Positions 27,986-37,231 are shown, numbered from the stretch's first letter. The stretch: 40,653 nucleotides of DNA from Azospirillum endophyticum (GCF_016595245.1 NZ_JAENHM010000078.1:1-40653); one strand, 5' to 3'. Numbers and translations: made by a program. The notes: generated by a model from the sequence alone, not told the origin.

Positions 27986-29413
27986 TCAACAATGCTTCAC
28001 CATGATATGGCGTGCAATCGAGTATTCATCCAGTGCGTAGGAAGAAAGGTCCTTGCCATATCCGGACATCTTCATTCCACCATGCGGCATTTCACTGCAC
28101 AGCATGAAGTGCGTGTTGATCCAGGTGCAGCCATATTGCAGGCGGGCGGCAGCCTCCATGCCTCGACCGACATCCCTGGTCCAGACCGAAGATGCCAACC
28201 CATAGTCGCTGTCGTTCGCCCAGCTTATGGCATCCTCGGCGTCGGTGAAGCGCGTGACCGATACGACCGGTCCGAAGACTTCACGTCGCACGATTTCATC
28301 GGCTTGCACGGCGCCGGCAATCACTGTGGGAGCAAAGAAGAATCCTTTGTCACCCGCACATGTGCCCCCCGTCGTCACTTCGATATGCGGTTGATCCGCA
28401 GCCCGGGCAACAAACCCATCGACCCGGTCGCGCTGGCGCCCGGAGATGAGCGGGCCGATCTCATTTTCCGTATCGTCGGGGCGATTGAACCTGATCGACG
28501 ACACGGCGGAAGTGAGGTCGGCGACGAAGCGTTCATAAATCCTGGCATCGGCGTAAATCCGGCACGCCGCGGTACAATCCTGCCCGGCATTGTAGTATCC
28601 AAAGGTACGGATGCCGCTGACGACCGCATCGATATCGGCATCGTCGAAGACGATGACCGGTGCTTTTCCGCCCAGTTCCAGATGCGTTCGCTTGATGCTC
28701 GTCGATGCGGCGTTCAGCACCCGCGTTCCGGTGCCGATGTCGCCCGTGATCGAGATCATCGCGATCTTCGGATGGTTGATCAGGGTGTTGCCGACCGTGG
28801 CCCCGCGGCCGAGGACGATGTTGACGACCCCCTCGGGCAGGATGTCGGCCAGGAGCTTCGCCATTTTGAGCGCGGTCAGCGGCGTCTGCTCCGACGGCTT
28901 GAACACCACGGTGTTGCCGCTGGCAATCGCGGGGGCCAGTTTCCAGGCCATGATCATCAGCGGGTAATTCCACGGCGCGATGGAGCCGATGATGCCGATC
29001 GGGTCGCGCCGGATCATCGATGTGTGGTTCGGCAGATATTCACCGGCAGCCGGCCCATGGAGATTGCGCACCGCCCCCGCGAAGAAGCGGTAGCAGTCGG
29101 CCACCGCCGGAATTTCGTCGTTGAGGACGGCGTTGATCGGCTTGCCGCAATTCAACGCCTCGAGCCTCGCAAAATTTTGTGCGTCTGCCTCGATGGCATC
29201 CGCAATCCTCAGAAGGTAGGAGGAGCGCTGGGCCGGCGTCGTCCTCGACCAGCGCTTGAAAGCATTGTCCGCAGCATCAACGGCATGGTTGATCTGATCG
29301 GGCGACGCCTCCGGCAGGGTCAGGATGGTCTCGCCGGTCTTGGGATCCAGAATATGTTCTTCAGTTTCCGTGCCCGTCACGAAGCGGGACCCAATCAACA
29401 TCTGGGTGTCCAT
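27986..29413 (-). CDS. patD: Aminobutyraldehyde dehydrogenase, PatD-type
   Basis: A 475-residue NAD-dependent aldehyde dehydrogenase. It matches E. coli PatD (gamma-aminobutyraldehyde dehydrogenase) along its length as I remember it, including LNCGKP, FFAGAVR, HTSMIRRDP, E246 in LELGGK, C280 in FGYYNAGQDC followed by TAACRIY, and WINTHFML-SEMPHGG near the end. It oxidises 4-aminobutanal or a related aminoaldehyde such as trimethylaminobutanal to the acid. AGGAGAGAG precedes the ATG. It follows the aldolase gene, which would supply the aldehyde. The exact side chain is not settled. Confidence 0.9.
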   Translation of the reverse strand: MDTQMLIGSRFVTGTETEEHILDPKTGETILTLPEASPDQINHAVDAADNAFKRWSRTTPAQRSSYLLRIADAIEADAQNFARLEALNCGKPINAVLNDEIPAVADCYRFFAGAVRNLHGPAAGEYLPNHTSMIRRDPIGIIGSIAPWNYPLMIMAWKLAPAIASGNTVVFKPSEQTPLTALKMAKLLADILPEGVVNIVLGRGATVGNTLINHPKIAMISITGDIGTGTRVLNAASTSIKRTHLELGGKAPVIVFDDADIDAVVSGIRTFGYYNAGQDCTAACRIYADARIYERFVADLTSAVSSIRFNRPDDTENEIGPLISGRQRDRVDGFVARAADQPHIEVTTGGTCAGDKGFFFAPTVIAGAVQADEIVRREVFGPVVSVTRFTDAEDAISWANDSDYGLASSVWTRDVGRGMEAAARLQYGCTWINTHFMLCSEMPHGGMKMSGYGKDLSSYALDEYSIARHIMVKHC

Positions 29414-29490
29414 GAATTCTCTCTCCTTTGGCAGGCCCGGACGATCCGCACATGGTCGTCGGCGCAGTCCGGGTCCGGTCGATACGGTCG

Positions 29491-30537
29491 CTATTTCAGT
29501 GCGGAGAGCAGCGCTTCGACTTGCTCTTCGGTCGTTGCAAAACTCGTAACCAGGCGTATCAGGGTTTCGGTATTGGACACCTGATCCTTCATGGCGGCCG
29601 GAACGGGCCAGTCATAGAAACGCGCGCCTTTCGCGATGGCCGCTTCGGCCTGAACGCGTGGGACAATCGCGAAGACCTCGTTCGTCACGGTCTCCCACGC
29701 CAATCGTGCCGACGACGTGGCCGCAAGCCCTCGGCGCAAGCGGTCCGCCATTCTGTTCGCGTGTCCTGCAAGCTTCAGCCAAAGATCATCCGCCAGGTAG
29801 GCGTCGAACTGGGCGGCAATGAATCGTGACTTCGAGAAGAGCTGTGCTGCGCGTTTGCGAATGAAAGGCATGTCCGTCGCGAAGACCGGATTGAAAAAGA
29901 CGATCGCTTCCGCACACCAGCAGCCGTTCTTCGTGGCGCCGAAAGAAAGGACGTCGACGCCACGGCGCCACGTCATCTCGGCCGGCGTGGTGTCCAGCGC
30001 CGCGAGCGCATTCGCGAAACGTGCGCCGTCCATATGAAGCGCGACACCACCGTCGCGCGCAATCTGGCCGATCGCCTCGATTTCATCGAGCGAATAGACG
30101 GTCCCCATCTCCGTTGCCTGCGTCACCGTGATCGCGGCGGCGCGGCCATGGTGGACGGCATCTTGTGGAAAGGCCGCCATCGCAGTGCGCAGTTCCGCGA
30201 TGTCCATCCGGCCGGACGGTCCATGGACCGGAACCATCTTCATCCCGCTGAAGAATTCCGGCGCTCCGCATTCGTCCTCAACCACATGCGCTTCGGTATG
30301 GCAGAATACGGCGCCGCCTGGACGCTGGATGCTCGCCAACGACAAGGAGTTGGCCGCGGTCCCCGTCCCGACGAAGAAGACGGCCACCTCCTTCTCGAAG
30401 ATTTCCGAGAACCGCCTTGCAACATCGTTATCGAAATCGCTTGTGCCATAGGCTGGTGAGAAACCTGCGGCAACTCTATCGAGATGCTCGCAAATTCTGG
30501 GATGGGCGCCAGCCCAATTGTCGGAAGTGAAGAACAT
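29491..30537 (-). CDS. Threonine aldolase-family PLP lyase
   Basis: A 348-residue fold-type I PLP enzyme of the low-specificity threonine aldolase (beta-eliminating lyase) family: the opening MFFTSDN, HTEAHVVEDECG, LHMDGARFANAL and the PLP lysine in SFGATKNG (about K203). It splits a beta-hydroxy amino acid into glycine and an aldehyde. ATG at 30537 has GGGAAAT just upstream and matches where relatives begin; ATG at 30582 would add 15 poorly conserved residues. Next to a PatD-type dehydrogenase, the natural substrate is probably a beta-hydroxy amino acid whose aldehyde carries an amino group. Confidence 0.87.
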   Translation of the reverse strand: MFFTSDNWAGAHPRICEHLDRVAAGFSPAYGTSDFDNDVARRFSEIFEKEVAVFFVGTGTAANSLSLASIQRPGGAVFCHTEAHVVEDECGAPEFFSGMKMVPVHGPSGRMDIAELRTAMAAFPQDAVHHGRAAAITVTQATEMGTVYSLDEIEAIGQIARDGGVALHMDGARFANALAALDTTPAEMTWRRGVDVLSFGATKNGCWCAEAIVFFNPVFATDMPFIRKRAAQLFSKSRFIAAQFDAYLADDLWLKLAGHANRMADRLRRGLAATSSARLAWETVTNEVFAIVPRVQAEAAIAKGARFYDWPVPAAMKDQVSNTETLIRLVTSFATTEEQVEALLSALK

Positions 30538-30805
30538 CGATTTCCCGCTTGCAGATTGTTGAGATAGCTGCGGAACTGCCATCCAGGTCGTTGCTTCCGG
30601 CCGATTTTATGGTGAATTTCCCCTCACTGCGGCCGTTGCCATGGAGACGTGCGTCTGCGCCCTGGCATGGGAAGTGTGCGTTCCGGCGCGGAGCGCCCGA
30701 TGAGCCGGTGTCGAGACCATGATCATGCGCGATCACCGACCGGGAAACCCGGTTTCCGGCGACCCATGAGTTCCAAACTCTACGCCCTGGCTTTTCCCTC
30801 GCCCT

Positions 30806-31618
30806 CTAGTTCCCGGTCACCCGCGCTTCACAAAGTCGCAAAAGGCGGGCAAGAATGGCTGTCAGAACCACATAGATCAGAGCCAACAAGATCAGCGGCT
30901 CATAGGTCAGATAGGTGTCTTGCCGCACCTTGGCGACGACCGCAAAGACATCGGTCATCGTCACGGTTGCGACCAATGGCGTCGACTTCAGTTGCAGAAT
31001 GACTTCGCCGGTCAGGACCGGCAACACCCGCTGAACCGCACGCGGCAACCAGATGCGCAAGAACATCTTTCTCCGGCTCATTCCGAAGGCGCGCGCCGCT
31101 TCCAGCTCACCTTTCGGCACGCCGGCAAAAGCCCCGCGCATCACTTCTCCCACGTAACCCGCGAAGGAGAACACCAGAGCCGCCAGTGCATATGGCCATG
31201 CCTCCCTCAGGTAGGGCCAGACGAAGGATGACCGGATCTCCGGATACTGGGCGAACACTGCACCGAGGCCAAAATAGAGCATCCACAGTTGCAGCAAGAG
31301 CGGGGTTCCGCGGATGATCGTGCAGAAGGCCTGTGCAGGCCACGCCAGTGTCCGGGGACCGGTGACCTGAAAGACGCCGAGCAGCAGTGCCAGTACAAAT
31401 CCGATGATGCTGCTGGAAACCAGAAGAGCAAGAGTAACGGCGATACCATGCAGCAGAAGTCGCCAATAGTCGGCGATCCAGTTCCATTCCCCATAATAGC
31501 CGATCAAGGCAAGGAACAGGACCAGCAGAGCGGGCTTGACGAGGGCTTGCGGCGTCGCCAGAGACATGAGCCGGTGGGAGGGCTCGTGCACAACAGCACT
31601 CGTATGGTCGTCAAGCAT
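30806..31618 (-). CDS. Polar amino-acid ABC permease, HisM-like
   Basis: A 270-residue permease of the histidine/glutamine/lysine-arginine type. It has an N-terminal extension (VVHEPSHRLM), several membrane segments and the conserved loop GELEAARAFGMSRRKMFLRIWLP, in two parts GELEAARAFGMSRRK and MFLRIWLPRA. Its start overlaps the other permease stop by eight bases. It forms a heterodimer channel with that permease. The 268 bases after it (to the aldolase start) hold no gene I can see. Confidence 0.9.
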   Translation of the reverse strand: MLDDHTSAVVHEPSHRLMSLATPQALVKPALLVLFLALIGYYGEWNWIADYWRLLLHGIAVTLALLVSSSIIGFVLALLLGVFQVTGPRTLAWPAQAFCTIIRGTPLLLQLWMLYFGLGAVFAQYPEIRSSFVWPYLREAWPYALAALVFSFAGYVGEVMRGAFAGVPKGELEAARAFGMSRRKMFLRIWLPRAVQRVLPVLTGEVILQLKSTPLVATVTMTDVFAVVAKVRQDTYLTYEPLILLALIYVVLTAILARLLRLCEARVTGN

Positions 31619-32324
31619 GCGCCACCGCCAGTCGTCTGGTGACCCGCCGCTCGACCATCTTGATGACTAGGCTAGACACTATGGTAAGCGCGAGATACAT
31701 GGCACCGGCTGTCGTAAAGAAGAGCATGTAGTCCTTGGTCGTGCCCGCGGCCTGACGTGTCGCAAGCGCGAGTTCCCTGAACCCGACCACCGCCAGCAGC
31801 GCCGTATCCTTCGTCGCGATCAGCCAGAGGTTTGCCAGGCCGGGTATTGCGAAGGGCAACATCGCCGGCAGCGTAATGCGCCAAAGGATCCGGAGAGGAG
31901 ACATGCCGTAAGCCTTGGCGGCCTCGATCTGGCCATAGGGAACGGCAAGGATCGCCCCCCGCAGGACCTCGGTGGAATAGGCTCCCTGAACGATGCCGAT
32001 CACCGATATGCCTGCGGCAAGTCCGCCGACGTCAACCGCTGGAATATCCAACGCCGCAAGCAAGCGATTCATCGCGTCAGTGCCGGCATAGTAGAGGAAC
32101 AGGATCAGCACCAATTCCGGAACGGCCCTGACCACCGTCGTATAGGTTTCCAGCGCCTCCCGGAAGAAGGCGTTTCCGTTGAGCTTACCCAAGGCGCCGG
32201 CAGTTCCCAGGAGGAGGCCGATTGCATAGCCTCCCGATGCCAGCGTCAGTGAATTGGCAAAACCGTCAAGAAGCGTCGCTCCCCACCCCGGCGGCGTGAG
32301 CGAAAGAAGGCTGATATCGAACAC
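31611..32324 (-). CDS. Polar amino-acid ABC permease, HisQ-like
   Basis: A 237-residue permease, partner of the HisM-like protein. The loop IEAAKAYGMSPLRILWRITLP marks the family (parts IEAAKAYGMSPLR and ILWRITLPAM), and RAVPELVLILFLYY is a typical membrane helix start. GTG at 32324 is chosen because GGAAGGAG lies nine bases upstream; longer frames add a hydrophilic stretch not seen in the family. The ligand is presumably a basic or polar amino acid or derivative. Confidence 0.88.
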   Translation of the reverse strand: MFDISLLSLTPPGWGATLLDGFANSLTLASGGYAIGLLLGTAGALGKLNGNAFFREALETYTTVVRAVPELVLILFLYYAGTDAMNRLLAALDIPAVDVGGLAAGISVIGIVQGAYSTEVLRGAILAVPYGQIEAAKAYGMSPLRILWRITLPAMLPFAIPGLANLWLIATKDTALLAVVGFRELALATRQAAGTTKDYMLFFTTAGAMYLALTIVSSLVIKMVERRVTRRLAVAHA

Positions 32325-32416
32325 TCTGTCTGGCTCCTTCCCGGTGAGATCCCGAGGCCACTGGCCCCGGTCGATCCGGCTGGGCCAGATCCGGCAGGGC
32401 CTGCCGACGGAAACGG

Positions 32417-33196
32417 TCAATCGCCGTAGATGTCGAAGTCGAAGTACTTTTTGGTGATCGCCTGATACGTACCATCGGCGCGAATGGCCTTGATCGCGGT
32501 GTTGATCTTCCCCTTCAGTTCCGTTTCGCCTTTTCTCAATCCAACGCCGACGCCGTGGCCAAGGACGGATTCATCCTTCGCGGCATAGCCCTTTATTTCG
32601 CAGCACGCTCCGGCTGGTGTCTTCAGAAAATCGACCATGGCAAACGAGTCCGCCTGAATGGCGTCGATCCGTCCGGCGACAAGATCCTGCTGCGCTTCGT
32701 CGAGGGTTTGATACTCCTTGATCCCAGCAACGCTATCGGCAAAATGCTTCTGCGCATAGCGCTGATGGATCGAGGCGACCTGCAGTCCTAGGAGTTTTCC
32801 CTTCAGACCCTTGGGCGTAGCATCGAATTTTGTCTCCCTTGGACCAACGATCGCGGCCCTCGCATCATAATACTTGTCGGAGAAGTCGATCGTCTTGAGG
32901 CGCTCGTCGGTGATCGTCATCGACGAAATGATCAGGTCGATCTTCTTGCTGGTCAGCGCCGGAATAATGCCGTCCCAGGCAATGGGGGTGATCACGCAGT
33001 CGAGTTTCGCCTTGGTACAGACGGCGTTCATGAAGTCGACTTCCCACCCCTGCCACTTTCCCGAAGCGTCGGGCGACGTGAAGGGAGGGTATGGTTCGGC
33101 GGCCCAGCTCACCTTAACCGTTTCGGCCGATGCGGCATTCAGCGGCGCGAAACCGATTGCACAAAGAATTACTGCTATTCTTGCCGACAGTCTCAT
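32417..33196 (-). CDS. Periplasmic amino-acid-binding protein (SBP_bac_3)
   Basis: A 259-residue family-3 solute-binding protein. A Sec signal (LSARIAVILCAIGFAPLNAASA) is followed by VKVSWAAEPYPPFTS, GWEVDFMNAVC, IDLIISSMTITDERLKTIDFSDKYY (core SSMTITDERLKTIDFSDK) and GHGVGVGLRKGE. The aspartate and arginine near DERLKT suggest binding of an alpha-amino-acid moiety. GGGAGAGAAG precedes the ATG at 33196. It delivers substrate to the permeases just downstream. Confidence 0.92.
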   Translation of the reverse strand: MRLSARIAVILCAIGFAPLNAASAETVKVSWAAEPYPPFTSPDASGKWQGWEVDFMNAVCTKAKLDCVITPIAWDGIIPALTSKKIDLIISSMTITDERLKTIDFSDKYYDARAAIVGPRETKFDATPKGLKGKLLGLQVASIHQRYAQKHFADSVAGIKEYQTLDEAQQDLVAGRIDAIQADSFAMVDFLKTPAGACCEIKGYAAKDESVLGHGVGVGLRKGETELKGKINTAIKAIRADGTYQAITKKYFDFDIYGD

Positions 33197-33219
33197 TGGC
33201 TTCTCTCCCTGTTCGAAAA

Positions 33220-33987
33220 TTAACGGATGGAGCTGATGAACTTCTGCAACGGCTCGCATCGTGGCGAGCCGAAGATTTCCGCCGGCGTCCCCTGCTCGGC
33301 GATCAAGCCTTTGTGCAGGAAGACGACATGGGTCGAGACTTCCCTGGCAAACGCCATCTCGTGCGTCACCAGGATCATGGTGCGTTTTTCTCGAGCAAGG
33401 TCGCGGATGACGGAAAGCACCTCGCCGACCAGTTCAGGGTCCAACGCAGAGGTCGGCTCATCAAACAGCGTGACGAGTGGCTGTATCGCGAGGGCGCGGG
33501 CGATCGCGGCACGCTGCTGCTGACCGCCGGAAAGGAACGCCGGGTAGACCCCGCGCTTTTCAAAAAGGCCGACACGGCGAAGTAGTTCTTCCGCGGTGGC
33601 CGTGGCCTGGTCACGGGAAAGGCCCAGAACCTGCGTCGGAACCTCGATCACGTTCTGCAGGACGGTCATATGCGGCCACAGGTTGAAGCTTTGGAACACC
33701 ATGCCGAGTTGCGAACGGATCCGCTGCAGCTGCCGGCGGTCCGCCGGAACCAGGGAACCGGTCTTTTCGCGCCGAACCGCGATTTCCTCCCCGTGGATCC
33801 GAATCGACCCCTCGCTCGGGGTTTCGAGAAAATTGATGCAACGCAGAAAGGTCGATTTTCCCGAACCGCTGCCTCCGATGATTGAGATCACGTCCCCCTG
33901 GTTGGCCGTCAGTGAAATGCCTTTGAGGACTTCAAGCCGGCCGTAGCGCTTGTGCAGATTTGATATCTCGATTGCGTGCGTTTCCAT
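33220..33987 (-). CDS. Polar amino-acid ABC ATPase, HisP/GlnQ-like
   Basis: A 255-residue ATPase: Walker A GGSGSGKST, Q-loop FQSFNLWPHMTVLQNV, signature LSGGQQQRAAIARAL, Walker B LVTLFDEPTSALDPE and VTHEMAFARE. This is the standard HisP/GlnQ layout and length. Strong AGGAGG precedes the ATG. The gene order ATPase, binding protein, two permeases makes a complete importer. Confidence 0.94.
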   Translation of the reverse strand: METHAIEISNLHKRYGRLEVLKGISLTANQGDVISIIGGSGSGKSTFLRCINFLETPSEGSIRIHGEEIAVRREKTGSLVPADRRQLQRIRSQLGMVFQSFNLWPHMTVLQNVIEVPTQVLGLSRDQATATAEELLRRVGLFEKRGVYPAFLSGGQQQRAAIARALAIQPLVTLFDEPTSALDPELVGEVLSVIRDLAREKRTMILVTHEMAFAREVSTHVVFLHKGLIAEQGTPAEIFGSPRCEPLQKFISSIR

Positions 33988-34008
33988 TCCGCCCTCCTGG
34001 GCACCGCG

Positions 34009-35187
34009 TCAGCTTTGCATCGATCGCAGACTTGCTTCGGCGGTGCCGGCGAGCAGTTCCGCTCCGATTGCGAGGATGTCATCGTTGAAGTCGTAGTCGG
34101 GCTGATGGAGCCCGGGACTCTCGGTCCCGTTGCCGATCCACGCATAAGCGCCGGGACGGTGGGTCAGGAACATGCCGAAATCGTCCCCGGCCATACTTGG
34201 CCGGCAAGCTGGGAGCCGGCTCTGCCCCACGATCGAAGCCGCGACCCTCCGCATGACGCTTGCTTCGCCTTGGACGTTGACGACCGGCGGAAAATCCGGA
34301 CCGTCGACGACGAGCTCTGCAGTCACGCCCGCCATTACGGCTGCGGCCCGCACGGCGTCCTCCAGCCGCTGACGAATATGATCAAGCGCTTCCAGCGAGA
34401 ATGCCCGATAGGTTCCCCTGAGCCGCGCCTCCTTCGGGATGATGTTCTGCGCAGCGCCGGCATTGAACGAACCGATGGTCACGACAGCAGGGTCCAGCGG
34501 ATCGATGCTGCGGGAAACGATCTGCTGGACACCGGTCAGCAGGTAACCGCCGGCAAGGATCGGATCGCCGCTCAGATGCGGCATCGCTCCGTGCGCGCCC
34601 GGTGCCGTGAAGATCGCCTCGAATTCGTTGGTGCCGGCCATGACGGGACCGTCCTGAACCGCGATGGTCCCGATGGGCAATCCCGGCCAATTGTGAACGG
34701 AGAAAATCCTTTCGAACGGAAACCGTTCAAGCAGGCCGTCTTCCAGCATCGACCGTGCGCCGCCGTAGCGCTCCTCCGCCGGCTGGAAGATCAGGTAGAT
34801 GCTTCCGGCGAAATTCCTGGTTTCGGCAAGGTAGGCGGCAGCTCCCAAGAGCATGGCCATATGTCCGTCATGCCCGCAGGCATGCATCCGTCCCGGCATT
34901 TGGGAGGAGTATGCCAGTCCCGTGTTTTCCTGAATTGCCAAAGCGTCCATGTCGGCGCGCAAGGCGACGGACCGCCCCTCCGATGAGCCCGCTATCTGCG
35001 CAACGATCCCAAATCCACCGATATGCTCATGGGGAACCAGCCCAAGCCTCCGCAACTCGTCGGCGACAAGTCGGGATGTCGCTTCCTCCTCCCGCGACAG
35101 TTCCGGCATTGCATGGAGGTGCCGGCGCAAAGCCGTCAGCCATGGCAGGCGTTCAAGGAAATGGCCGGATGTTTCCGTCCTCGGCAT
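34009..35187 (-). CDS. M20-family amidohydrolase (N-acyl amino-acid hydrolase type)
   Basis: A 392-residue M20D-family hydrolase, relatives being hippurate hydrolase, N-acetyl amino-acid deacetylases and auxin-conjugate hydrolases. Metal ligands are visible in RMHACGHDGHMAM and in FQPAEE; AGTNEFEAIFTAPGAHGAMPH opens the dimerisation domain. The ATG at 35187 overlaps the stop of the preceding dehydratase gene (TGATG), so the two are coupled. It would free an amino acid from its acyl group inside the cell. Confidence 0.9.
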   Translation of the reverse strand: MPRTETSGHFLERLPWLTALRRHLHAMPELSREEEATSRLVADELRRLGLVPHEHIGGFGIVAQIAGSSEGRSVALRADMDALAIQENTGLAYSSQMPGRMHACGHDGHMAMLLGAAAYLAETRNFAGSIYLIFQPAEERYGGARSMLEDGLLERFPFERIFSVHNWPGLPIGTIAVQDGPVMAGTNEFEAIFTAPGAHGAMPHLSGDPILAGGYLLTGVQQIVSRSIDPLDPAVVTIGSFNAGAAQNIIPKEARLRGTYRAFSLEALDHIRQRLEDAVRAAAVMAGVTAELVVDGPDFPPVVNVQGEASVMRRVAASIVGQSRLPACRPSMAGDDFGMFLTHRPGAYAWIGNGTESPGLHQPDYDFNDDILAIGAELLAGTAEASLRSMQS

Positions 35188-36137
35188 CAAAGGATTCCCT
35201 TCAGAATTGAAGTCCCGGCATTCCCGCCACAGATGATAACGACTGCGGGTCCGGGAATCCGTTGCCGATCGGCTTTGCAGGCGGCTGCGATCGCGACGCC
35301 GGCGGCACCTTCAGCGACCATACGGTGATGGTCGAGGAAGAGCTTCATCGCATGCGCAATGTCGGCTTCCGACACGTCGATCCAATGATCGACCAATCGG
35401 CGGCACGGTTCGAACGTCATCGTGTCCGGTTCAAGCCCACCAGCGGTTCCATCCGACAGCGTAGGCTTGTGTTCGACGTCGATAACGCGGCCTGCCACCA
35501 CCGAAGCCGCCATGGCACGGGAATTTTCCGGCGAGCAGCCAATAATTTCGACATGCGGCGCGACGGCCTTGATGTAGGTGGCGATTCCAGCGATGAGGCC
35601 GCCGCCACCGACCGAGACGAGAATGCTCCGGACATTTGGAAGCTGACGGATGATCTCGATTCCGATCGTGCCTTGTCCAGCCACCACGTCGGCATCGTTA
35701 TAGGGCGACACATAGAGGCCGCCGCTGCGTTCAGCAAAGGCTCTCGCCTCAGCTTCGGTCTCGGTGGTATCCCGCCCATGGAACCTGACCTCGGCACCAA
35801 ACCGCCGAATGGTTGCGACTTTGAGTTCGGATGCACCTTCGGGAACGAAGACCAGACCGCTCCCGCCGATCTGCTTGAGAGCGTAGGCGACGGCAGCTCC
35901 ATGATTACCGGATGAGGCCGCGATGACCCTTGTCGTCGCCGCCAATTCCCCGATCTTCAGAATTTTGTTCAGTGCACCCCTCAGCTTGAACGAGCCGGTA
36001 TGCTGGAGGTTCTCAAGCTTCAGATGAATATCCGTACCCGCAATGTCCGAAAGGCATGGCGAAGGCTCAAGGTAGGTTTCTCGGATAAATCCTCGGATGC
36101 GCTTCTCCGCGTCTTTAACGGCTTCCATCGGTATCAT
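35187..36137 (-). CDS. Threonine dehydratase-like PLP ammonia-lyase
   Basis: A 316-residue fold-type II PLP enzyme of the serine/threonine dehydratase group. It has the PLP lysine K51 in TGSFKLRGA, SSGNHGAAVAYA and the phosphate loop SVGGGGLIAG. At this length there is no C-terminal regulatory ACT domain, so it is a catabolic type, such as threo-3-hydroxyaspartate ammonia-lyase or EutB-like. It removes water and ammonia from a beta-hydroxy amino acid. First gene of cluster B, behind the inverted repeat at 36173-36215. Confidence 0.87.
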   Translation of the reverse strand: MIPMEAVKDAEKRIRGFIRETYLEPSPCLSDIAGTDIHLKLENLQHTGSFKLRGALNKILKIGELAATTRVIAASSGNHGAAVAYALKQIGGSGLVFVPEGASELKVATIRRFGAEVRFHGRDTTETEAEARAFAERSGGLYVSPYNDADVVAGQGTIGIEIIRQLPNVRSILVSVGGGGLIAGIATYIKAVAPHVEIIGCSPENSRAMAASVVAGRVIDVEHKPTLSDGTAGGLEPDTMTFEPCRRLVDHWIDVSEADIAHAMKLFLDHHRMVAEGAAGVAIAAACKADRQRIPGPAVVIICGGNAGTSILKGIL

Positions 36138-36172
36138 GATTCCCCGCTTCCGTCCTCGCTAGACGCGTCCGG

Positions 36173-36215
36173 CATCATAGACAAAAAGTCTGTTTCGAAC
36201 AATCTGTCTATGATG
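36173..36215. promoter_or_regulatory. Perfect inverted repeat in cluster B promoter
   Basis: CATCATAGACA (36173-36183) and TGTCTATGATG (36205-36215) are perfect complements, 11 bases per arm, centred 57 bases upstream of the first start codon. A smaller imperfect palindrome around TTCGAA sits inside. It is the best candidate operator for the YheO-family regulator. Confidence 0.6.
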
Positions 36216-36325
36216 TAACGCTGCCTGGAGGTGCCTGTCAAGTCGGTGTGTTGCGGCGAGGGACTTTAATGGACTTTGGCGCACAATTCGGCGTGAGAGC
36301 GGAGTCCACCCGCGGCCGGTGATGA
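36216..36325. other. Gap between cluster B and the IS5 remnant
   Basis: No gene or clear repeat was seen. It is the boundary between the catabolic cluster and the mobile-element region. Confidence 0.4.
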
Positions 36326-36688
36326 TCAGGCGCCCTTGCGAGAGGCGGGCATGCCCAAGCTGGTCATGATGTTCATGACTTTGCAGCCACAGGCGGCCTC
36401 GACCTGCTGGGCAGGCAGATTCCGGGCGCGCAGGGTGCGCCCGATCAGCTGCTTGTAGCGCATCATCGCGACCTCGCCCACGGAGCGGCGGCCGTAGCGG
36501 ACGTCCCGCTGCCAGCCCTGCCGACCACGCTCGGCAATCCTGCGGATGTGGCGTTCGCGTTGGCTGGGGGCGCCGGTAGCGGTCTCGCTCGGCACCGTGG
36601 TGGAGCGCGGCGGGATGATCACCTCGGCGTCGGATGTGTGGGCGGCGACAGCGCGGTAGACCGGCTCACCGTCATAGGTGAGCTTCCC
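36326..36688 (-). pseudogene. IS5-family transposase, C-terminal remnant
   Basis: In one minus-strand frame the DNA reads KLTYDGEPVYRAV, VIIPPRSTTVPSETA, RERHIRRIAERGRQGWQ, RRSVGEVAMMRYKQLIGRTL and finally VMNIMTSLGMP. This is the characteristic C-terminal third of IS5-group transposases, including the catalytic glutamate region (VGEVAMMRYK). The upstream two thirds are gone, cut off where the IS3 element begins. It is not functional. Confidence 0.75.
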
Positions 36689-36708
36689 CCGGATGAATGG
36701 ACACCGGG

Positions 36709-37157
36709 TTATGCGGCCTGAAGCTCGGCCTGCTCGGGAGTTCTGTAGCCGATCGCTGAGTGGAGGCGTTGGCGATTGTAGTAGCCTTCGATGTAAGCGA
36801 ACAAGTCGCGCTTGGCGTCCTCGCGTGTCGCGTACCGCCGATGGTGGACGAGTTCCGACTTCATGGTTCCGAAGAAGCTCTCCATCGGGGCATTGTCCCA
36901 GCAGTTCCCCTTGCGGCTCATCGACTGGGTGATGCTATGGCTTTCCAAGGCTTTGCGGTACTCCGCCGAAGCGTATTGGCAACCGCGGTCGGAATGATGC
37001 AAAAGGCCGGGCGCGGGCCGCTGGCGCTGGAGGGCCATGGTGAGCGCCGCCAGCGGCAATTCGGTGCGCAGGTGGTCGCGCATCGCCCACCCAATCGCTT
37101 TGCGGCTGAACAGGTCGAGGACCACCGCCAGGTAGGCGAACTCCCCACCCAGCCGAA
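36709..37157 (-). CDS. IS3 transposase OrfB, second exon
   Basis: The C-terminal half of the IS3 DDE transposase: GEFAYLAVVLDLFSRKAIGW (opening), the second aspartate in HHSDRGCQYAS, the glutamate in NAPMESFFGTMK and YIEGYYNRQRLHSAIGY. It cannot start by itself; it becomes readable only after the intron is removed. Joined to 39398-39809 it yields 286 residues without a stop, and the junction reads DITY-VRLGG-EFAYL. Confidence 0.85.
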
Positions 37158-37192
37158 GTGGAGTAGGAAGCGCTGAAGCGCTTCCCCTCCCC

Positions 37193-37226
37193 GAACCGTA
37201 CGTGCACCTTTCAGCGCATACGGCTC
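37193..37226 (-). ncRNA. Group II intron domain V
   Basis: Minus strand begins GAGCCGTATGCGCTGAAAGG and ends CACGTACGGTTC: a 34-nucleotide hairpin with the AGC-type catalytic stem and GAAA-like loop of domain V. It starts six bases after the reverse transcriptase stop codon. Domain VI follows, with a stem of AAGCGC/GCGCTT and a bulged A near CCTACTCC. Confidence 0.85.
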
Positions 37227-37231
37227 TCCGT

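Noticed and set aside
27144..36137. Ectoine catabolic cluster (eut/ehu)
   Set aside because: The ATPase, binding protein, two permeases and a dehydratase recall it, but the ectoine hydrolase (EutD) and deacetylase (EutE) types are absent, and aldolase plus PatD do not fit.
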